64,000 bases of DNA, from positions 4,588,001 to 4,652,000 of the forward strand of contig JAOVFP010000001.1 of assembly GCA_025738555.1 (NCBI GenBank), given 5' to 3'. Shown here piece by piece: positions 1-11,945 of this stretch. A model generated the notes under the pieces. That model did not search any database. It was not told the DNA's origin and saw nothing but the letters and a program-made list of their open reading frames with translations. Origin of the DNA: Cyathus striatus. Taxonomy: Eukaryota; Basidiomycota; Agaricomycetes; Agaricales; Nidulariaceae. Made by a program: the position numbers and the translations under genes. The first letter of the stretch is position 1, and the number at the start of each line of letters is the position of its first letter.

Positions 1-478
1 TAAATGATACAGTAGTTGTAACTAATACTAACCCAATTTACTAGTAGTATCATTCAATAATTACTTTTGTTCACTTATAAATTCAACTTTAATGGCTGAT
101 CTCTACCAGCTAATCTAATGCCATTGTTATATTTCTTAGAACACCCTTTGGGTTACACCAGTACTTACTCTCTTCTAATCAGTGTTTCCAATATTCTCCC
201 AAACACAACTATAGTTAACCAAATCATTTCATATAAACTCCTTGCTATTTGATCATATATTCTTAAGAATAAGTAATAAGTTTTATGATCAACTCTAAAT
301 TATATAGTATTTTATGCTATTAGTGATATTTAAGTACAAACATGTAATATAGATTGTGTCAAAGAAATATACAGTTAGGTTAGATAAGAAACTGGAAACT
401 AGGGTTAGTAAGTTCTAAGTAGTTATGTTATACAACCAGAGTATCAATTATATATATGTTATTACATCAATGGAAATT
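1..478. other. Unassigned AT-rich DNA
   Basis: No convincing coding region, repeat boundary or RNA gene is visible here. The stretch ends at the TSD (AAATT, 474-478) of the next element. Confidence 0.6.
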
Positions 479-696
479 TGTTAAAACTATTGGACTGGAC
501 AGGGATTGAACCTGTGACCACCTGTACTCATGACTAGGCACTCTTCCAACTGAGCTACCAGCCCTTGCCTATACACAAGCAAGAACAGGTACTTAACCAG
601 TTGAGTGGGCTACCAGGCTTGTCACCATGGCAGGAGTGCTCCAATATTATACACCCCCATAACCCAGTCAAGGCTGTCAACCTTGCCAATCCAACA
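479..696 (-). mobile_element. S2 short tRNA-bearing element, copy 1
   Basis: A 218-bp unit with ends TGTTGGATTGG and TTTTAACA (minus strand), flanked by a perfect 5-bp TSD AAATT (474-478 and 697-701). The second copy at 47170-47387 has the same length and its own TSD, which fixes both ends. The TG...CA termini and 5-bp TSD look like a solo LTR, but the 3' third is tRNA-like. A second tRNA-like box A (around GGTAGCCCACTCAACTGG) lies in the middle. No open reading frame. It could be an LTR-derived SINE or a tRNA-carrying miniature LTR element; I cannot assign it to a named family. Confidence 0.75.
491..564 (-). tRNA. Degenerate tRNA-like sequence inside S2
   Basis: Read on the minus strand, the 7-bp acceptor stem (GGGCTGG with CCAGTCC, one G-U pair), the D arm with box A and the T arm (ACAGG/CCTGT) all fold. 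The anticodon stem pairs poorly and there is no clear T33, so no isotype is assigned. Probably a fossil tRNA head rather than a working gene. Confidence 0.5.
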
Positions 697-925
697 AAAT
701 TAGCATTAAATAAAAATTATAGCTGCTAAGTGGTTTTATTATTCTCTAATGTATGTATGTGCATCTTATCATATTTGGGTTATGTATATATGATTTTAGT
801 GTGGAGAACCAAATTGTAAACCAAAACCAGTACCAGCCAACAATAACTTCTCTTATTATATCATTTACTATTGATAATAATACATAGTTGCAGATTATCA
901 ATAAAAATAAAATTACATGTACCAT
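697..925. other. Unassigned spacer
   Basis: AT-rich sequence between the S2 copy and the tip of a foldback-like arm. No gene seen. Confidence 0.5.
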
Positions 926-2009
926 GAGTGGTGTTAGCCAAAGTGATCATAAAAATGTAGCATTTTATGATTGCCATGATTATAAACAATTATCACCTTG
1001 ATTATTAAGCATTTTTAAACACTTATTCACCTATTAATACTAGATCTAATAGTGATCATAAGTGATCAATGAATGTTTCAATGGGATATTAGCTGATTAT
1101 TTGTACTGATAATTGTTCAGATGATCATAAGTGATCATTAAGTGTTTCAAAGGAATATTCATCTATTGTTACTAGATCTAATGGTGATCATAAGTGATCA
1201 TTGAGTATTTCAATAGAGGATTTGCTCATTATACATACTAATGATTATTCAGGTTATCATAGGTGATCATTTAAGTGTTTCAAGAACATATTCACCTATT
1301 ACTAGATGCAATGGTAATCATAAGTGATCATTAAGTGTTTCAAGGGTATATTACAGTGTTATGGCATTCCTTGACACACCTGATAGAAAGTAACAAATTA
1401 TGAAATATGTACATGATATTTTTTTGAAAAAAGTTCATAAACATAATTTAGAATATATTAGAACTGCAAATACAAACCTTTGAGGTAGAATTGTATGTGC
1501 AAACATATATGCAAAGCTGATTGCTGAGGGGATAACTTTTCAGCCAAAAACACAACTTGACACAATAATGTCACAGGTGTCACAAAGGTTCACACACATG
1601 AGTTTGGGTGGGATCAAGAGCATGTGATGAATAAGTGTCATGTGCTAACCCCACCAAAGTCTCTACTTTTCACTATTTCAGTTTTTATGACTGTGTTTCA
1701 TTCTTGATTGGGCTAAATATTTAAGGCAATGTCTAAAATTACTGTATATATATACATAATTTTTTTTATAAGAATGTGTACCAGGCAGAAAACTCAAAAT
1801 TGTAATTTGAAAACTGTAACAAGATGTGGTTCTCATCTAGAATTGTAGTAATCCTACCCTATATCCTCTTTCAGCTCATTTAATGCATTCAAAAATATTT
1901 ACCAATGATGATATATGTATGAGAAGATGTATATGAAATATCTAAGCAATATGATGAAGTAGTGAGGCTGGAAAGTGAAAGGAATTCAGGTGTGTCAAAT
2001 AATGCCATA
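926..2009 (+). mobile_element. Left arm of a third Z-family foldback-like element (Z0)
   Basis: The tip GAGTGGTGTTAGCCAA at 926 closely matches end A of the complete Z elements (GAGNGGTGTCAGCCAA). It is followed by a short inverted repeat and then an array of roughly 60-70 bp direct repeats centred on GTGATCATAAGTGATCATT (about 1049-1350). Z1 is inserted at 2010. The same repeat motif and GTCACA-type minisatellite resume after Z1 at 8193-8395. The right end was not found, so the extent is unknown. Confidence 0.5.
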
Positions 2010-2029
2010 GAGGGGTGTCAGCCAAATTT

Positions 2030-2055
2030 ATCATTTAACAGCAGTGTTAAATGAT
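2030..2055. repeat. Perfect palindrome at the Z1 tip
   Basis: ATCATTTAACA and TGTTAAATGAT are exact reverse complements around a 4-nt loop. The same palindrome recurs in the right arm near 8145-8166, so each arm can extrude a hairpin just inside its tip. Confidence 0.85.
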
Positions 2056-2104
2056 ATGAGATATCATATAAGGCCTATGTTATATGAGTGAGGCATATAT
2101 TATA

Positions 2105-2455
2105 TGTAGTATACAGGTTACTCATAAAAACTCATTACTTCTTGTATTCTATTGTTATTGTAATACTAGTATGTGTACTCATAAGTACTCATTACTTTAT
2201 GATTCCTATTGTATTTTAATACTAGTATGTGTACTCATTAGTACTCATTACTTTATAATTCCTATTTTTATTGTAATACTAGTGTGTGTACTCATTAGTA
2301 CTCATTACTTTATGATTCCTATTGCTATTGTAATACTAGTATATGTACTCATAAGTACTTGTTACTTTATGATTTCTATTGCTGTTGTATTAACATTATG
2401 GTACTCATTAGTGCTCATTACTTTATGCTTCCTATTATTATTCTAATACTATTAT
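2105..2455 (+). repeat. 57-bp direct repeat array, Z1 left arm
   Basis: Units contain ACTCATTACTTTATGATTCC and ACTAGTATGTGT and recur about every 57 bp. Because 57 is divisible by three the array stays open in several frames and produces repetitive ORFs, which I do not call as genes. Confidence 0.8.
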
Positions 2456-2461
2456 GTATGC

Positions 2462-2661
2462 TTTTCTTGTATGTCACATCTGTCACAATTTTCATGTGGT
2501 GTCACTACTGTCACATATCTCCTGTGTGTTACCTTTGTCACATATTTCACACTTGTGATGCATTACTATGTTTTTCCCATGTGTCACATGTATCACACAT
2601 TTCTTGCGCATCATGTTTGTCACAATTTTTATGTGTATTAGATATTTCCTACACATTCCAC
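2462..2661 (+). repeat. 18-bp-type GTCACA minisatellite, Z1 left arm
   Basis: Degenerate units built on TGTCACA and CATG motifs, continuing after the inserted LTR to about 3010. Mirrored by 6837-7310 in the right arm. Confidence 0.7.
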
Positions 2662-2911
2662 TGTCAGAAGTAACAAGAATAAGAGGGGGTGATTGGGAGA
2701 ATAAAGGATAATAAAGGGGCAAAGACTCAAACACAAACACAGACACAGACACAGATGGGGAGGAAACTTGTTAACAACTACCAAGTTACAGAGTGTGTAT
2801 ATATACTGAGGCTATCTACCAAAGTCCCAACCAAGGTCCATGTAACTAAGGTAACTGACAGATGACAAGTGACAGCTGTCAAAGAAGCTGTGCAACCCAG
2901 AATATCTAACA
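2662..2911 (-). mobile_element. Solo LTR-A
   Basis: Complete LTR-A in reverse orientation (TGTCAGAAGTAACAAGAA to ATATCTAACA), lacking the TTGACAG repeat cluster. Flanks TCCAC/TCCAT are a TSD with one mismatch. Confidence 0.85.
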
Positions 2912-3313
2912 TCCATGTGTTACGCTTTTCATAGGGATCACCAATCTGGCATGTCACACAAGTGTGACAGTGACACATGCTCATTTTGCATTGTCCCAGT
3001 GTAATATCTTTTGCTACAGACACTCAATCTCTTTAAAATAACTTGCATAATATGTCATTTAGTAGTATATTTAATTTTGTATAGTTATATTTTTAGTAGT
3101 CTAATACATAGATTTAAAATTGCATAATAGTCCAGCCTCTCTTCCAAAATAGGCATCAAATCAGTAATATTGTGCTCAGTCTTCATATTTTCACTTTATC
3201 TGCTAATCATAATAACAAAATTTATATAGTTTAACATATGGAACAAAACTGTTGAGCCAGAATTTTAAGAAACCTTCTTTAACCAGTCAATAATGAAGGT
3301 AACACACAAAATC

Positions 3314-3605
3314 TGTCAGAAGTAACAAGAATAAAGGAGGTTGGTTGAGAGAATAGAGAGTAATAAAGGAGCAAGAAGGGTGATGAGAGAGCAAATAACT
3401 CAGACACAAACACTGACACAGACACAAGATGGGGAGGAAACTTGTTATCAACTACCAAAGTACAAGGGGTTTATATATACAAGAAAGCACAGCCATGTAA
3501 CTAAGGTAACTGACAGCTGTCAATCTGTCAATCACAGAACTGTCAAGTATGACAGGTGACAAGTGACAGCTGTCAAAGAAGCTGTGCAACCCTGAATATC
3601 TAACA
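3314..3605 (-). mobile_element. Solo LTR-A
   Basis: Complete reverse-oriented LTR-A with perfect TSD AAATC (3309-3313 and 3606-3610). Confidence 0.9.
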
Positions 3606-6130
3606 AAATCTCCAGGTAAAATTCAAAAAATAAAAATTTGGGCTCAACAGTTCTGTTTTAATACTTAATCTGAGTACTTTTTATCATTAAAGCTAGCTGT
3701 GAAAGTGAGATTCTGATGAGTGGCTGTAGATACAAGTTTTGCTCTGCTAAATAGCATGAGAAACTAGTATAATATACACTCAAATTGTACTATAGACCAT
3801 CATTAGACAGCCATTCTCTTTGTAATAATTATTCTGACTCAATACTGTTATTAATATGTTGTAGCTGAGCACTTTATATCACTATTACTAATCAAAATAA
3901 TAAGTTTCCATGAAGCAATTGATATTGCAATTTCGCTGTATCAAAGAGTGTGGGAAATTAACATGGTACACTTGGAAATACCACATATACACCACTTAAA
4001 CACTACCTTCAAGTGATAACTTGGCAGAAATTCATAAAATAAGCTTTATTATACTACATTTGAACTACTGTTTATGATTATAAAAATAATTTAACCAAAT
4101 ATAGTAAAATATCTCTTTAGTTCTTCAATTCAGCAATATTTTAGCCATATAATTACTAGATCATCACAGAGCATATCATAAAATTTGTTTTATATCAGTG
4201 TTAAGAATATAAGATAATAAAAACATGTTATATATGTAAAAATATATCATATGATATGTATATCTCAATGCTTAGGCCCTTCTAAATGACAACTTTCAGC
4301 CTGTGACAAAGTTGTGACAAGAAAGGAATATGTATTTAAGCATTTATATTTATAATTTAGGCATAGTACATATATTGAAAGACTTATAGTAGATGAAATA
4401 TCATTATTACACAGACAGAATAAAGAGGGACACTCAGAACTTCACTTCACTGTGTCAGTTTTATCCTGGAACAAGATTTTGGTCACATTTGGTCACACCG
4501 TGTAATGTCATGCTAAACACCATATAGGGATTGGTGACCCCCACTTTTTACATGCATCACATATGTCACATATCTCCCATGCTTCTCATATTTTCCGCAC
4601 TTCTCACATTTCTCACGCTACACACATAATTCCTGCACATCATATATGTCACATACATCACCACACTTCCTGTGCTTCACATATTTCCCACATGTCACAT
4701 TTGTTACATCTGTTATGCTATGCACACACGTCACATCTACCCATGTGTCACATTTGTCATGCTTTGCATGCACATCATGAATGAATATGTTTCCATTTCC
4801 TGTTAAACCAGGAATCAGAGCACTCAGCATTGTCACATTTAACTCTCAGTCCTTTACCTAGTAATTTAATGGGGCCTCTTGCATTGATAGGTCAGTGATT
4901 CATGTCTCAAATCATTTTACCAGATGGGGTCTGACTCTATCAATGAGAACATTGCACTTGATTATAGAAAAATGTTAGTAAGTACTAAGCATAAAGCAAG
5001 AGAGGAAAAGAAATAAAGCAGCTCTCCAGGAAATGGAAAAAGAAGAAATCAAGGTGATGATGCAGTTGAACTACAATAAAGAATAGAAATGTAAGTAGTA
5101 TTGGCCACTAGGCAAAAAAGAGGGGAGAAGTACAGCATGAAGTTTGGGTAACTATTACTAAAAGAACTGTATATAATATATGTCAAGAAGTGAACACATA
5201 TGGTAGTGAATGATTTCCATAACTTCTCCATTTTAATACACCATAGAAAACTGTCATGTAATTATATAGAGTAAGTAGATATGTGACTTAATAATGTGTG
5301 TTAGAAGATATAAGAATGAGAATCATGATGATCTAATAATGATAACTGAGATATATAAGTTTAATGTGATATGGAATCACATATATTCACTATTCTTATA
5401 TATTTGTTATCCATGCATTGTTCTATATCTTTATCTATCATACTCAAACTAACCATTATAGTTTTTACTTTGTAATTTTATCACATCTCTAATCCAAATG
5501 CTAAAATATCCCATAACACTCCATTTCCAAATTCCTCATACTCCATCAATGAAATTAAGGCTCCAACTGTATATGTGTACTACATCTTCCATTCTAGTTT
5601 TTTATTACTATTACAATTCTATAAATTTATAATTGTCACATGCCATGTTATGACTTTAAATACTTGGTCCACTTCCACAACATTTTGGACATGGTACAGA
5701 CATACAGGTAACAACACACATGTGATTGGCTTTTCTCCCCTGGGTTATTTAGAGTTGGGAAGTGTAAGAAGCAATAATAAGTATACATACTTAGTGTCCT
5801 TATGTCTTTTCACAGTATTACAAAGGAAAGAAAATGTAATAAATCTGACACATATGGAAAGTATGACACTTCTGAAAAGCTTGCAATGCACTTGAAAAAT
5901 GTGATATGTATAAAGAACATGTGATGCAGTGATGCTCCTTAAAAACATAACAGAGGCAACATGTACAAAAAGCATGATGGATATTATGTGTTTTATAAAT
6001 GTGAGACATTTACAAACAAGATATGTATGAAGATGCAATGCATATGCAGACATGACACATAAAACATGATCTGTGTAAAGTAAGTGAAGGGTGAGAAATC
6101 TGTGAAATATGTAAGGTGCATGTAGACATG
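3606..6130. other. Z1 core without recognisable genes
   Basis: AT-rich. A GTCACA/CATG-type minisatellite occurs at about 4550-4790. ORFs here are short, low complexity and unlike any family I know, so none is called. Confidence 0.55.
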
Positions 6131-6836
6131 TGTTACATCCGTGTCTGGAATCTGCTATTCTGCACTATCCCAACATTCCCACACTTCCCACACTTCCGCG
6201 TTGGCTGCATTTCTGACCAATCATCAGATACATCATCATGATTTATCACTTACTTACTCATGCTCATCTGCTATGTCATTACTTTGTATTACTCCTCTAT
6301 TTCAACTCCTATCTGTTTCACTATATCATATGTAGCCTTTCCTTCCATTCTTCAGCCACTACTCCTCTATGGTGGCTGACTCCACATTTACCTATCCCTA
6401 ACTATACCCTTATACTTTGCTCAAAGTAAACTACTTCATACTTTACTTAGTATTTAAGACTTAGTTTTTGTAAAGTAACATCAGTTTTCATATCAACTAC
6501 GACTATGATTATGAATATACCACTATACTCCGTCCTCTCATCTCTAAGGTTTCATCCTTAGTTCTGGGTTCCTATTCCAACCTTCCTCTGTTCCAACCTT
6601 TTCTGGGTTCTGCACTCAACCTTGCTTCTACCTCAAGCTTATTCCTACCTCAACCTTGAAATATGAACCACCAAGAATCACAAGGGGTGCAGCACATAAG
6701 CTGAAGCCAAGGTTCACCTCCACACTTTTTGAGTTCTCTGCTTCTGACCTCAAGCTTACATAATACTATGACTAGCTCCCTCTGTGCTAAACCCAGTGCC
6801 TTCCTATTATCCCTCCAAGTGGTACAGTATGTAACA
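6131..6836 (+). mobile_element. Solo LTR of a gypsy-like family (relative of the 49823 LTR)
   Basis: Ends TGTTACATCC and TATGTAACA with perfect 5-bp TSD ACATG (6126-6130 and 6837-6841). Internally it shares the block GGGGTGCAGCACATAAGC with the LTR at 49823-51122, so the two belong to one divergent LTR group. No internal region remains. Confidence 0.75.
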
Positions 6837-7310
6837 ACATGACACATGTGACATGCATGAAAGCATGACATGTGTGAAAGCGTGACATGTGTGAAAGCGT
6901 GACATATGTGAAAGCGTGACATGTGTGAAAGCGTGACAGATATAACAAATGTGATGCATGGGAAATATGTGACATATGTGACACGCACGAAAAATGTGAC
7001 ATATATGATGTGCAGGAATTATGTGTGTAGTGTGGGAAATGTGAGAAGCACGGGAAATATGAGGAGTGCAGGAGATATGTGACACATGTGATGCGTATGA
7101 AAAGCATAACATGTGGAATGTGCAGGAAATATCTAATGTGTGTGAAAATTGTGACAAACATGATGCACAAGAAATGTGTGACACACATGACATGTGGGAA
7201 AAACATAGTAACACATTACAAGTGTGAAATGTGTGACAAAGGTAACACACAGGAGATACGTGACAGTAGTGACACCATGTGAAAATTGTGACAGATGTGA
7301 CATACAAGAA
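6837..7310 (-). repeat. 18-bp minisatellite, Z1 right arm
   Basis: Tandem units such as GTGTGAAAGCGTGACATG repeat four to five times near 6850-6945 and then degenerate. This is the mirror image of the left-arm minisatellite. Confidence 0.8.
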
Positions 7311-7324
7311 AAGCATACATAATA

Positions 7325-8070
7325 GTATTAGAATAATAATAGGAAGCATAAAGTAATGAGCACTAATGAGTACATATAATGTTAATACAATAGCAATAGG
7401 AATCATAAATTAATGAGTATTTATGAGTATACATAATACTATTAAAATAATGATAGGAAGCATTACAATAACAATAGGAATCATAAAGTAATGAGTACTT
7501 ATGAGTACATATACTAGTATTACAATAGCAATAGGAAATATAAAGTAATGAGTACTTATGAGTACACACACTAGTATTACAATAGCAATAAGAATCATAA
7601 AGTAATGAGTACTTATGAGTACATATACTAGTATTACAATAACAATAAGAATCATTCAGTAATGAGTACTTATGAGTGCACACACTAGTATTACAATAAC
7701 AATGGGAATCATAAAGTAATGAGTACTTATGAGTACATATACTAGTATTACAATAACAATAGGAATCATAAAGTAATGAGAACTTATGAGTACATATACT
7801 AGTATTACAATAGCAATAGAAAATATAAAGTAATGAGTACTTATGAGTACACACACTAGTATTACAATAGCAATAGGAATCATACAGTAATGAGTGCTTA
7901 TGAGTACACACACTAGTATTACAATAAAAATAGGAATTATAAAGTAATGAGTACTTATGAGTACACATACTAGTATTAAAATACAATAGGAATCATAAAG
8001 TAATGAGTACTTATGAGTACACATACTAGTATTACAATAACAATAGGATACAAGAAGTAATGAGTTTTTA
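7325..8070 (-). repeat. 57-bp direct repeat array, Z1 right arm
   Basis: About thirteen 57-bp units, reverse complement of the left array but with more copies, so the two arms have diverged in copy number. The reading frame through it encodes a 19-residue repeat (CNTSICTHKYSLLYDSYCY-like), which is a by-product of the period. Confidence 0.85.
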
Positions 8071-8185
8071 TGAGTAACCTGTATACTTTATACAATATAT
8101 GCCTCACTCATATAACATAGGCCTTATATGATATCTCATATCATTTAACACTGCTGTTAAATGATAAATTTGGCTGACACTTATG

Positions 8186-8395
8186 TGCCATAATACTGTA
8201 GTATCCACTGGCAATCATAAGTGATCATTAAGAATTGGTAAACATAACTACTAACAAAGTAGGCATAACAACCACAATTGTGACAGTCATGCCTGTCACA
8301 ATTTTCACACATGTCACACCTTTATTATCTGTCACACCTATTATACTCTTCTCATATGTTACACATGTCACACCTTTACTACCTATCACACCTGT
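8186..8395 (+). repeat. Continuation of the Z0 arm after Z1
   Basis: Begins with the Z1 TSD, then contains CAATCATAAGTGATCATTAAG, the Z0 array motif, and then GTCACACCTTTATTATCT-type minisatellite units. It ends abruptly at the copia pol fragment. Confidence 0.55.
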
Positions 8396-8868
8396 CAGAC
8401 AGGCATGATGATCTTAGTGTCATCCTTGGAGTAAATGTAGACTGAGTGGTCTGAATGAGTTCTAGTAAAGCCCATAGTGGTTAGAACATCCTGAAGCTTT
8501 TTTCTCCATTGTCTAGCAGCTTGCTTGAGTCCATAGAGCAATTTCCTGAGTCTGCAAACATGATTTGGACCACCTTGATGAAATCCTTCAGGTTGAAGCA
8601 TGTATAGATAATCTCCTCCTCCAAGTCACTATAAGTAAATGCAGATGAGATTTCCACAGAGCACATAGTCATATCTTTAAAAGCAGAGAGGGCAGCTACT
8701 AATCTGAGAGAAGCAGAATGAAATGTTGGAGCAAATATCTCTGTGTAATCATGTCCAGGATGTTGATTGTAGCCCTTTGCAACAACTTAAAACTTGTATC
8801 ATTCTACAGCCCCAGTAGAAGTTGGCTTGATCTTGAAAACCCATCTTAGATCCAATAGCTTTCTTTCC
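8396..8868 (-). pseudogene. pol: Copia family B pol fragment (reverse transcriptase)
   Basis: The minus strand encodes part of the Ty1/copia RT including LLYGLKQAARQWRKKLQDVL, clearly homologous to the full copies at 23930-27851 and 36644-40331. Several frame disruptions are seen, and the catalytic YIDD segment and everything downstream are missing. The fragment is bounded on the left by minisatellite and on the right by an LTR-B. Confidence 0.85.
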
Positions 8869-9119
8869 TGTATTAGAAGTGATCTGACACTTCTCTGATG
8901 ACTAATGAACCTTAGGTAGACTTAGGTAAACTTAGGTACTGGACCTTGGTTGGGACCTTGGACCTGGGTAGAGACTTTGGACCTTGGTAAATAAGCTAGT
9001 AGTATATAATCCTGAGGTCCTACAGTGGCAATCCCCACTTGCTCACTGTACATTGGACTTCAGACCCTATTGTGTCTCTCTCAGTCCTGCAGGTTACTGC
9101 TTTGGTTGTACATCTCACA
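8869..9119 (+). mobile_element. LTR-B, variant start
   Basis: Begins TGTATTAGAAGTGATC (one codon-sized insertion against TGTTAGAAG) and ends ACATCTCACA. It lacks the internal duplication of the TTGCTCACTGTACATTGGAC block. Flanks do not match, so it is not a clean solo insertion. Confidence 0.8.
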
Positions 9120-9203
9120 GTCTGTGTCTGTGTTTGAGTCATTGCTCCACAATTATCCTTTATTCTCTCCATCTACCCCTCTTTATTCTTGTTACTTCTG
9201 ACA
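9120..9203 (+). mobile_element. 3' fragment of LTR-A
   Basis: Last about 84 bp of LTR-A ending GTTACTTCTGACA, joined directly to the preceding LTR-B. Confidence 0.8.
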
Positions 9204-9905
9204 CAGTGAGTGGGCAGACAGGCAGGAGGCACAAGAGGATAGAGCAGGACAATGAGTGGAAGGACAGGAAAGCTGCATATTATGTAATATTACCTTTGTT
9301 TTGTATTTATAATTAGTCACATGACCCATAAATAAATTCATTTTCTTCATGTTTTTAAATGAATTTTACAGAATTTTTTGAGTGAATAATTTTATGTAAA
9401 CTATATAAACATTCATGAACCTATGATCTTCAGAAGGTATTTAATATCACATGAAGTTCATGTAATTTCAGGTGAATTTCATGCAAATTTTATGTCAAAT
9501 AGGTGACATTCATGTGATTTTCATGTGAATATGTGAATTTTTGGTGAATTTCATGTGAATTCATAGTGAAGGGGGTGGGGAGTGCAAAGTAATACATTTC
9601 TGCATTGTCGGTGAGGGAGTAATATTAATTGAGAGTTTTTTGGCAAGCCCTGCTGGGGTGCAAATTGAAAGAGGAATGGTGTAATTGATTGTGGTCTTGG
9701 TTAGATGGTGTTAATGGTGTCTATGATAGGGATTACATTTGCAAGGTTAGGACTTTCATGAGAGAAATATAGTGTAGCTTCCTTCAGCACTTGTAATTCA
9801 GGGGGTTATTACTAATTAACCTGCAGGACTGCATCACTCACTATTAAGACACACATATCCTCTACTTATCACCCATCAGTCACTTAGTTATATTAATGAT
9901 TAGCC
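9204..9905. other. Unassigned; short direct repeats
   Basis: Around 9470-9560, GTGAATTTCATGTG-like units recur. They end in a G-run followed by GCAAAGTAATAC (about 9550-9590), which faintly recalls the X/Y element terminus. No gene is recognised. Confidence 0.45.
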
Positions 9906-10160
9906 TGTTAGATATTCTGGGTTGCACAGCTTCTTTGACAGCTGTCAGTTACCTTAGTTACATGGACCTTGGTTGGGACTTTGGTAGACAGCCTCAGTAT
10001 ATATACACTCTGTAACTTGGTAGTAGTTAACAAGTTTCCTCCCCATCTTGTGTCAGTGTCAGTGTTTGTGTCTGAGTTATTTGCTCTTTATCACACTCTT
10101 TGCTCCCTTATTACTCTCTATCCTCTCAACCACCCTCTTTTATTCTTGTTACTTCTGACA
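9906..10160 (+). mobile_element. Solo LTR-A
   Basis: Complete LTR-A with perfect TSD TAGCC (9901-9905 and 10161-10165). The TTGACAG repeat cluster is absent in this copy. Confidence 0.92.
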
Positions 10161-10292
10161 TAGCCAACATTGAAAGCCTTAGTACAATAATACCAAATAT
10201 TACTAATTCTCTTCCATCCTGTCATTACCAGTGTAGGACCTAATGAAAAATTTCTTCCAGCTCACCCTTGAAAGTATGTTTTACCCACTAAT

Positions 10293-10525
10293 TGTCAGAA
10301 GTAACAAGAATATAGAGGGGTAGTTGAGAGAATAGAAGGCGATAAAGGAGCAAAGACTCAGACACTGACACAGACACAGATGGGGAGGAAACTTATTATC
10401 AACTACCAAAGTACAAGGGATTTATATATACAGGAAAGCACAGCCATGTAACTAAGGTAACTGACAGCTGTCAATCTGTCAATCAAGTATCTGTCAATCA
10501 CAGAACTGTCAAAGAAGCTGTGCAA
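10293..10525 (-). mobile_element. LTR-A truncated by 15 bp
   Basis: Reverse-oriented LTR-A that stops at GCTGTGCAA; the last CCTGAATATCTAACA is missing and the next tandem repeat block begins. Confidence 0.88.
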
Positions 10526-10960
10526 TGTCTTCTCTGTGAGCAAATATTTTTCTATGTCTTGTCACATTGTGACCTGTAAGTCACAGTTTCAGTACCTGTT
10601 AACTTTGTACTAAAACCATGTACTTCCACAGAGATGCAGCTACATGTTCTTTGTATGTTTATGAATGTTGTGTTGATCTCTTTTCATCAACAGTGTTCTT
10701 CTGGGTGAGTAAATATTTTTCTATGTCTTGTCACATTGTGACTATAATGTCACAGTCACAGTATCCCTTAACTTTTTGTACAGAAACCATATTCTTATGT
10801 GTGCTTCCACCAGGATGCAGCTACATGTTCTATATCTGTTTATGAATATTGTGTATGTTTTGCTTTATCTTTTCATTAACAGAGTTCTTATTAATAAGCA
10901 AATAGTTATTCTATGTCTTGGCACACCTGATCCATTCTACTTGGTTTCAAATGACTATGA
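10526..10960 (+). repeat. Three tandem units of about 170-185 bp
   Basis: The block containing AAATATTTTTCTATGTCTTG and GATGCAGCTACATGTTCT recurs starting near 10527, 10698 and 10884, with increasing divergence. No family recognised. Confidence 0.7.
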
Positions 10961-11064
10961 CATTATAAGGTTGATACCAGGTATTTTTTAGAGCTAGTGT
11001 CTGGACAGTGTACAGCTATTTACCAGCTTTGAATTGATGTAAGAGTTCAGCATTTCCTTATACT

Positions 11065-11500
11065 CCCTTTTCATAGTGCTTTTGAGGTGACTTGTGTGCA
11101 TTCATTAACATTTTTTATACCTTCTATGACTAACTTTTCCCTTTTCTCTCTTGATAGCCATGGCACATTTACAAGGAACTTCAGCCACATGCTCTCAATG
11201 ATTAGTGTACTTTTGTACATTTCTAACTGAAGAGTAATGTATGCACTTATTAACATTTTTTATGCCCTCTATTAATGTTTCTCTTTTTTTTTCTGATAGC
11301 CACAACAGGCTTACATGGGACCTCAGATGCATACTCTTGATGATTAGTGTGTATTTTCACATCTTCAACTGGAGAGTAATAATATTCATATACTCTCATT
11401 ATCATTTTTTATACTCTGAATGACTAACTTTTCTATTTCCTTTCTCAATAGCCACCACAGACATATATGGGAACTTTGGACATGAGCTCTAATACACCTA
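11065..11500 (+). repeat. Three tandem units of about 155-175 bp with splice-acceptor-like tracts
   Basis: Each unit has TTAACATTTTTTAT or a variant, then a pyrimidine-rich tract ending GATAG or AATAG, followed by CCA(T/C)... and a TGGGA(A/C)C(C/T)T-type core. They resemble repeated exon-intron units but no conserved protein frame is apparent. Confidence 0.6.
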
Positions 11501-11649
11501 ATTTTCTTTTGATTTGACTTTTGGTGCACCATAGCTGAGAACTATATGTGCATCTGGAATTATGAATTATTTTGCAATAGTGATTAGATGAGTCACATAT
11601 TGCTGTGAGTACTAATAAGGGGAATAGAACTGGTCATTTAAGGTGAGTG

Positions 11650-11940
11650 TGTCAGAAGTAACAAGGATAGAAAGGGGTAGTTGAGAGAATAGAGTGTGAT
11701 AATAAAGCAAAGACTCAAATACAAACACAGACACAGACACAGATGGGGAGGAAACTTGTTGACAACTACCAAGATGCAGGGTGTTTATATATCAAAAGTG
11801 TCTACCAAAGTCCAACAAAAGTCCAACAAAGGTCTTACCAAGGTTACCAAAGTCCCACCAAGGGTACCTAAGTCCTACCAAGAGTACCAAAGTCCTACCA
11901 TGGTCTGAACCAGAGGCTGTGCAACCCTGAATATCTAACA
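11650..11940 (-). mobile_element. Solo LTR-A, divergent U3
   Basis: Perfect TSD GAGTG (11645-11649 and 11941-11945). The TGACAGCTGTCA palindrome cluster is replaced by tandem CCAAAGTCC(T/C)ACCA units, so it is a subfamily shared in part with 13285-13555. Confidence 0.92.
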
Positions 11941-11945
11941 GAGTG

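Larger units (their letters stand above)
2010..8185. mobile_element. Z1, complete foldback-like element with repeat-filled arms
   Basis: Flanked by a perfect 7-bp TSD TGCCATA (2003-2009 and 8186-8192). Termini are GAGGGGTGTCAGCCAAATTT on the left and, read inward from the right, CATAAGTGTCAGCCAAATTT. Both arms run in the same order: tip, palindrome, 57-bp repeat array, 18-bp GTGTCAC minisatellite, then a core (about 3010-6130) with no recognisable gene. Two solo LTR-A copies and a gypsy-like solo LTR are inserted in it. No transposase is present, so it is non-autonomous. The architecture and 7-bp TSD recall Galileo-like foldback elements of the P superfamily; this is an analogy, not a family assignment. 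Confidence 0.8.

Noticed and set aside
491..564. Functional tRNA genes at the S1/S2 tRNA-like sites
   Set aside because: All are embedded in repeated short elements with TSDs, and the anticodon arms are degenerate or partly deleted.
9551..9590. X/Y-type terminus at the G-run near 9560
   Set aside because: Only loosely similar (GCAAAGTAATAC instead of TAAAGTACTG), with no partner or TSD; noted as a weak resemblance only.
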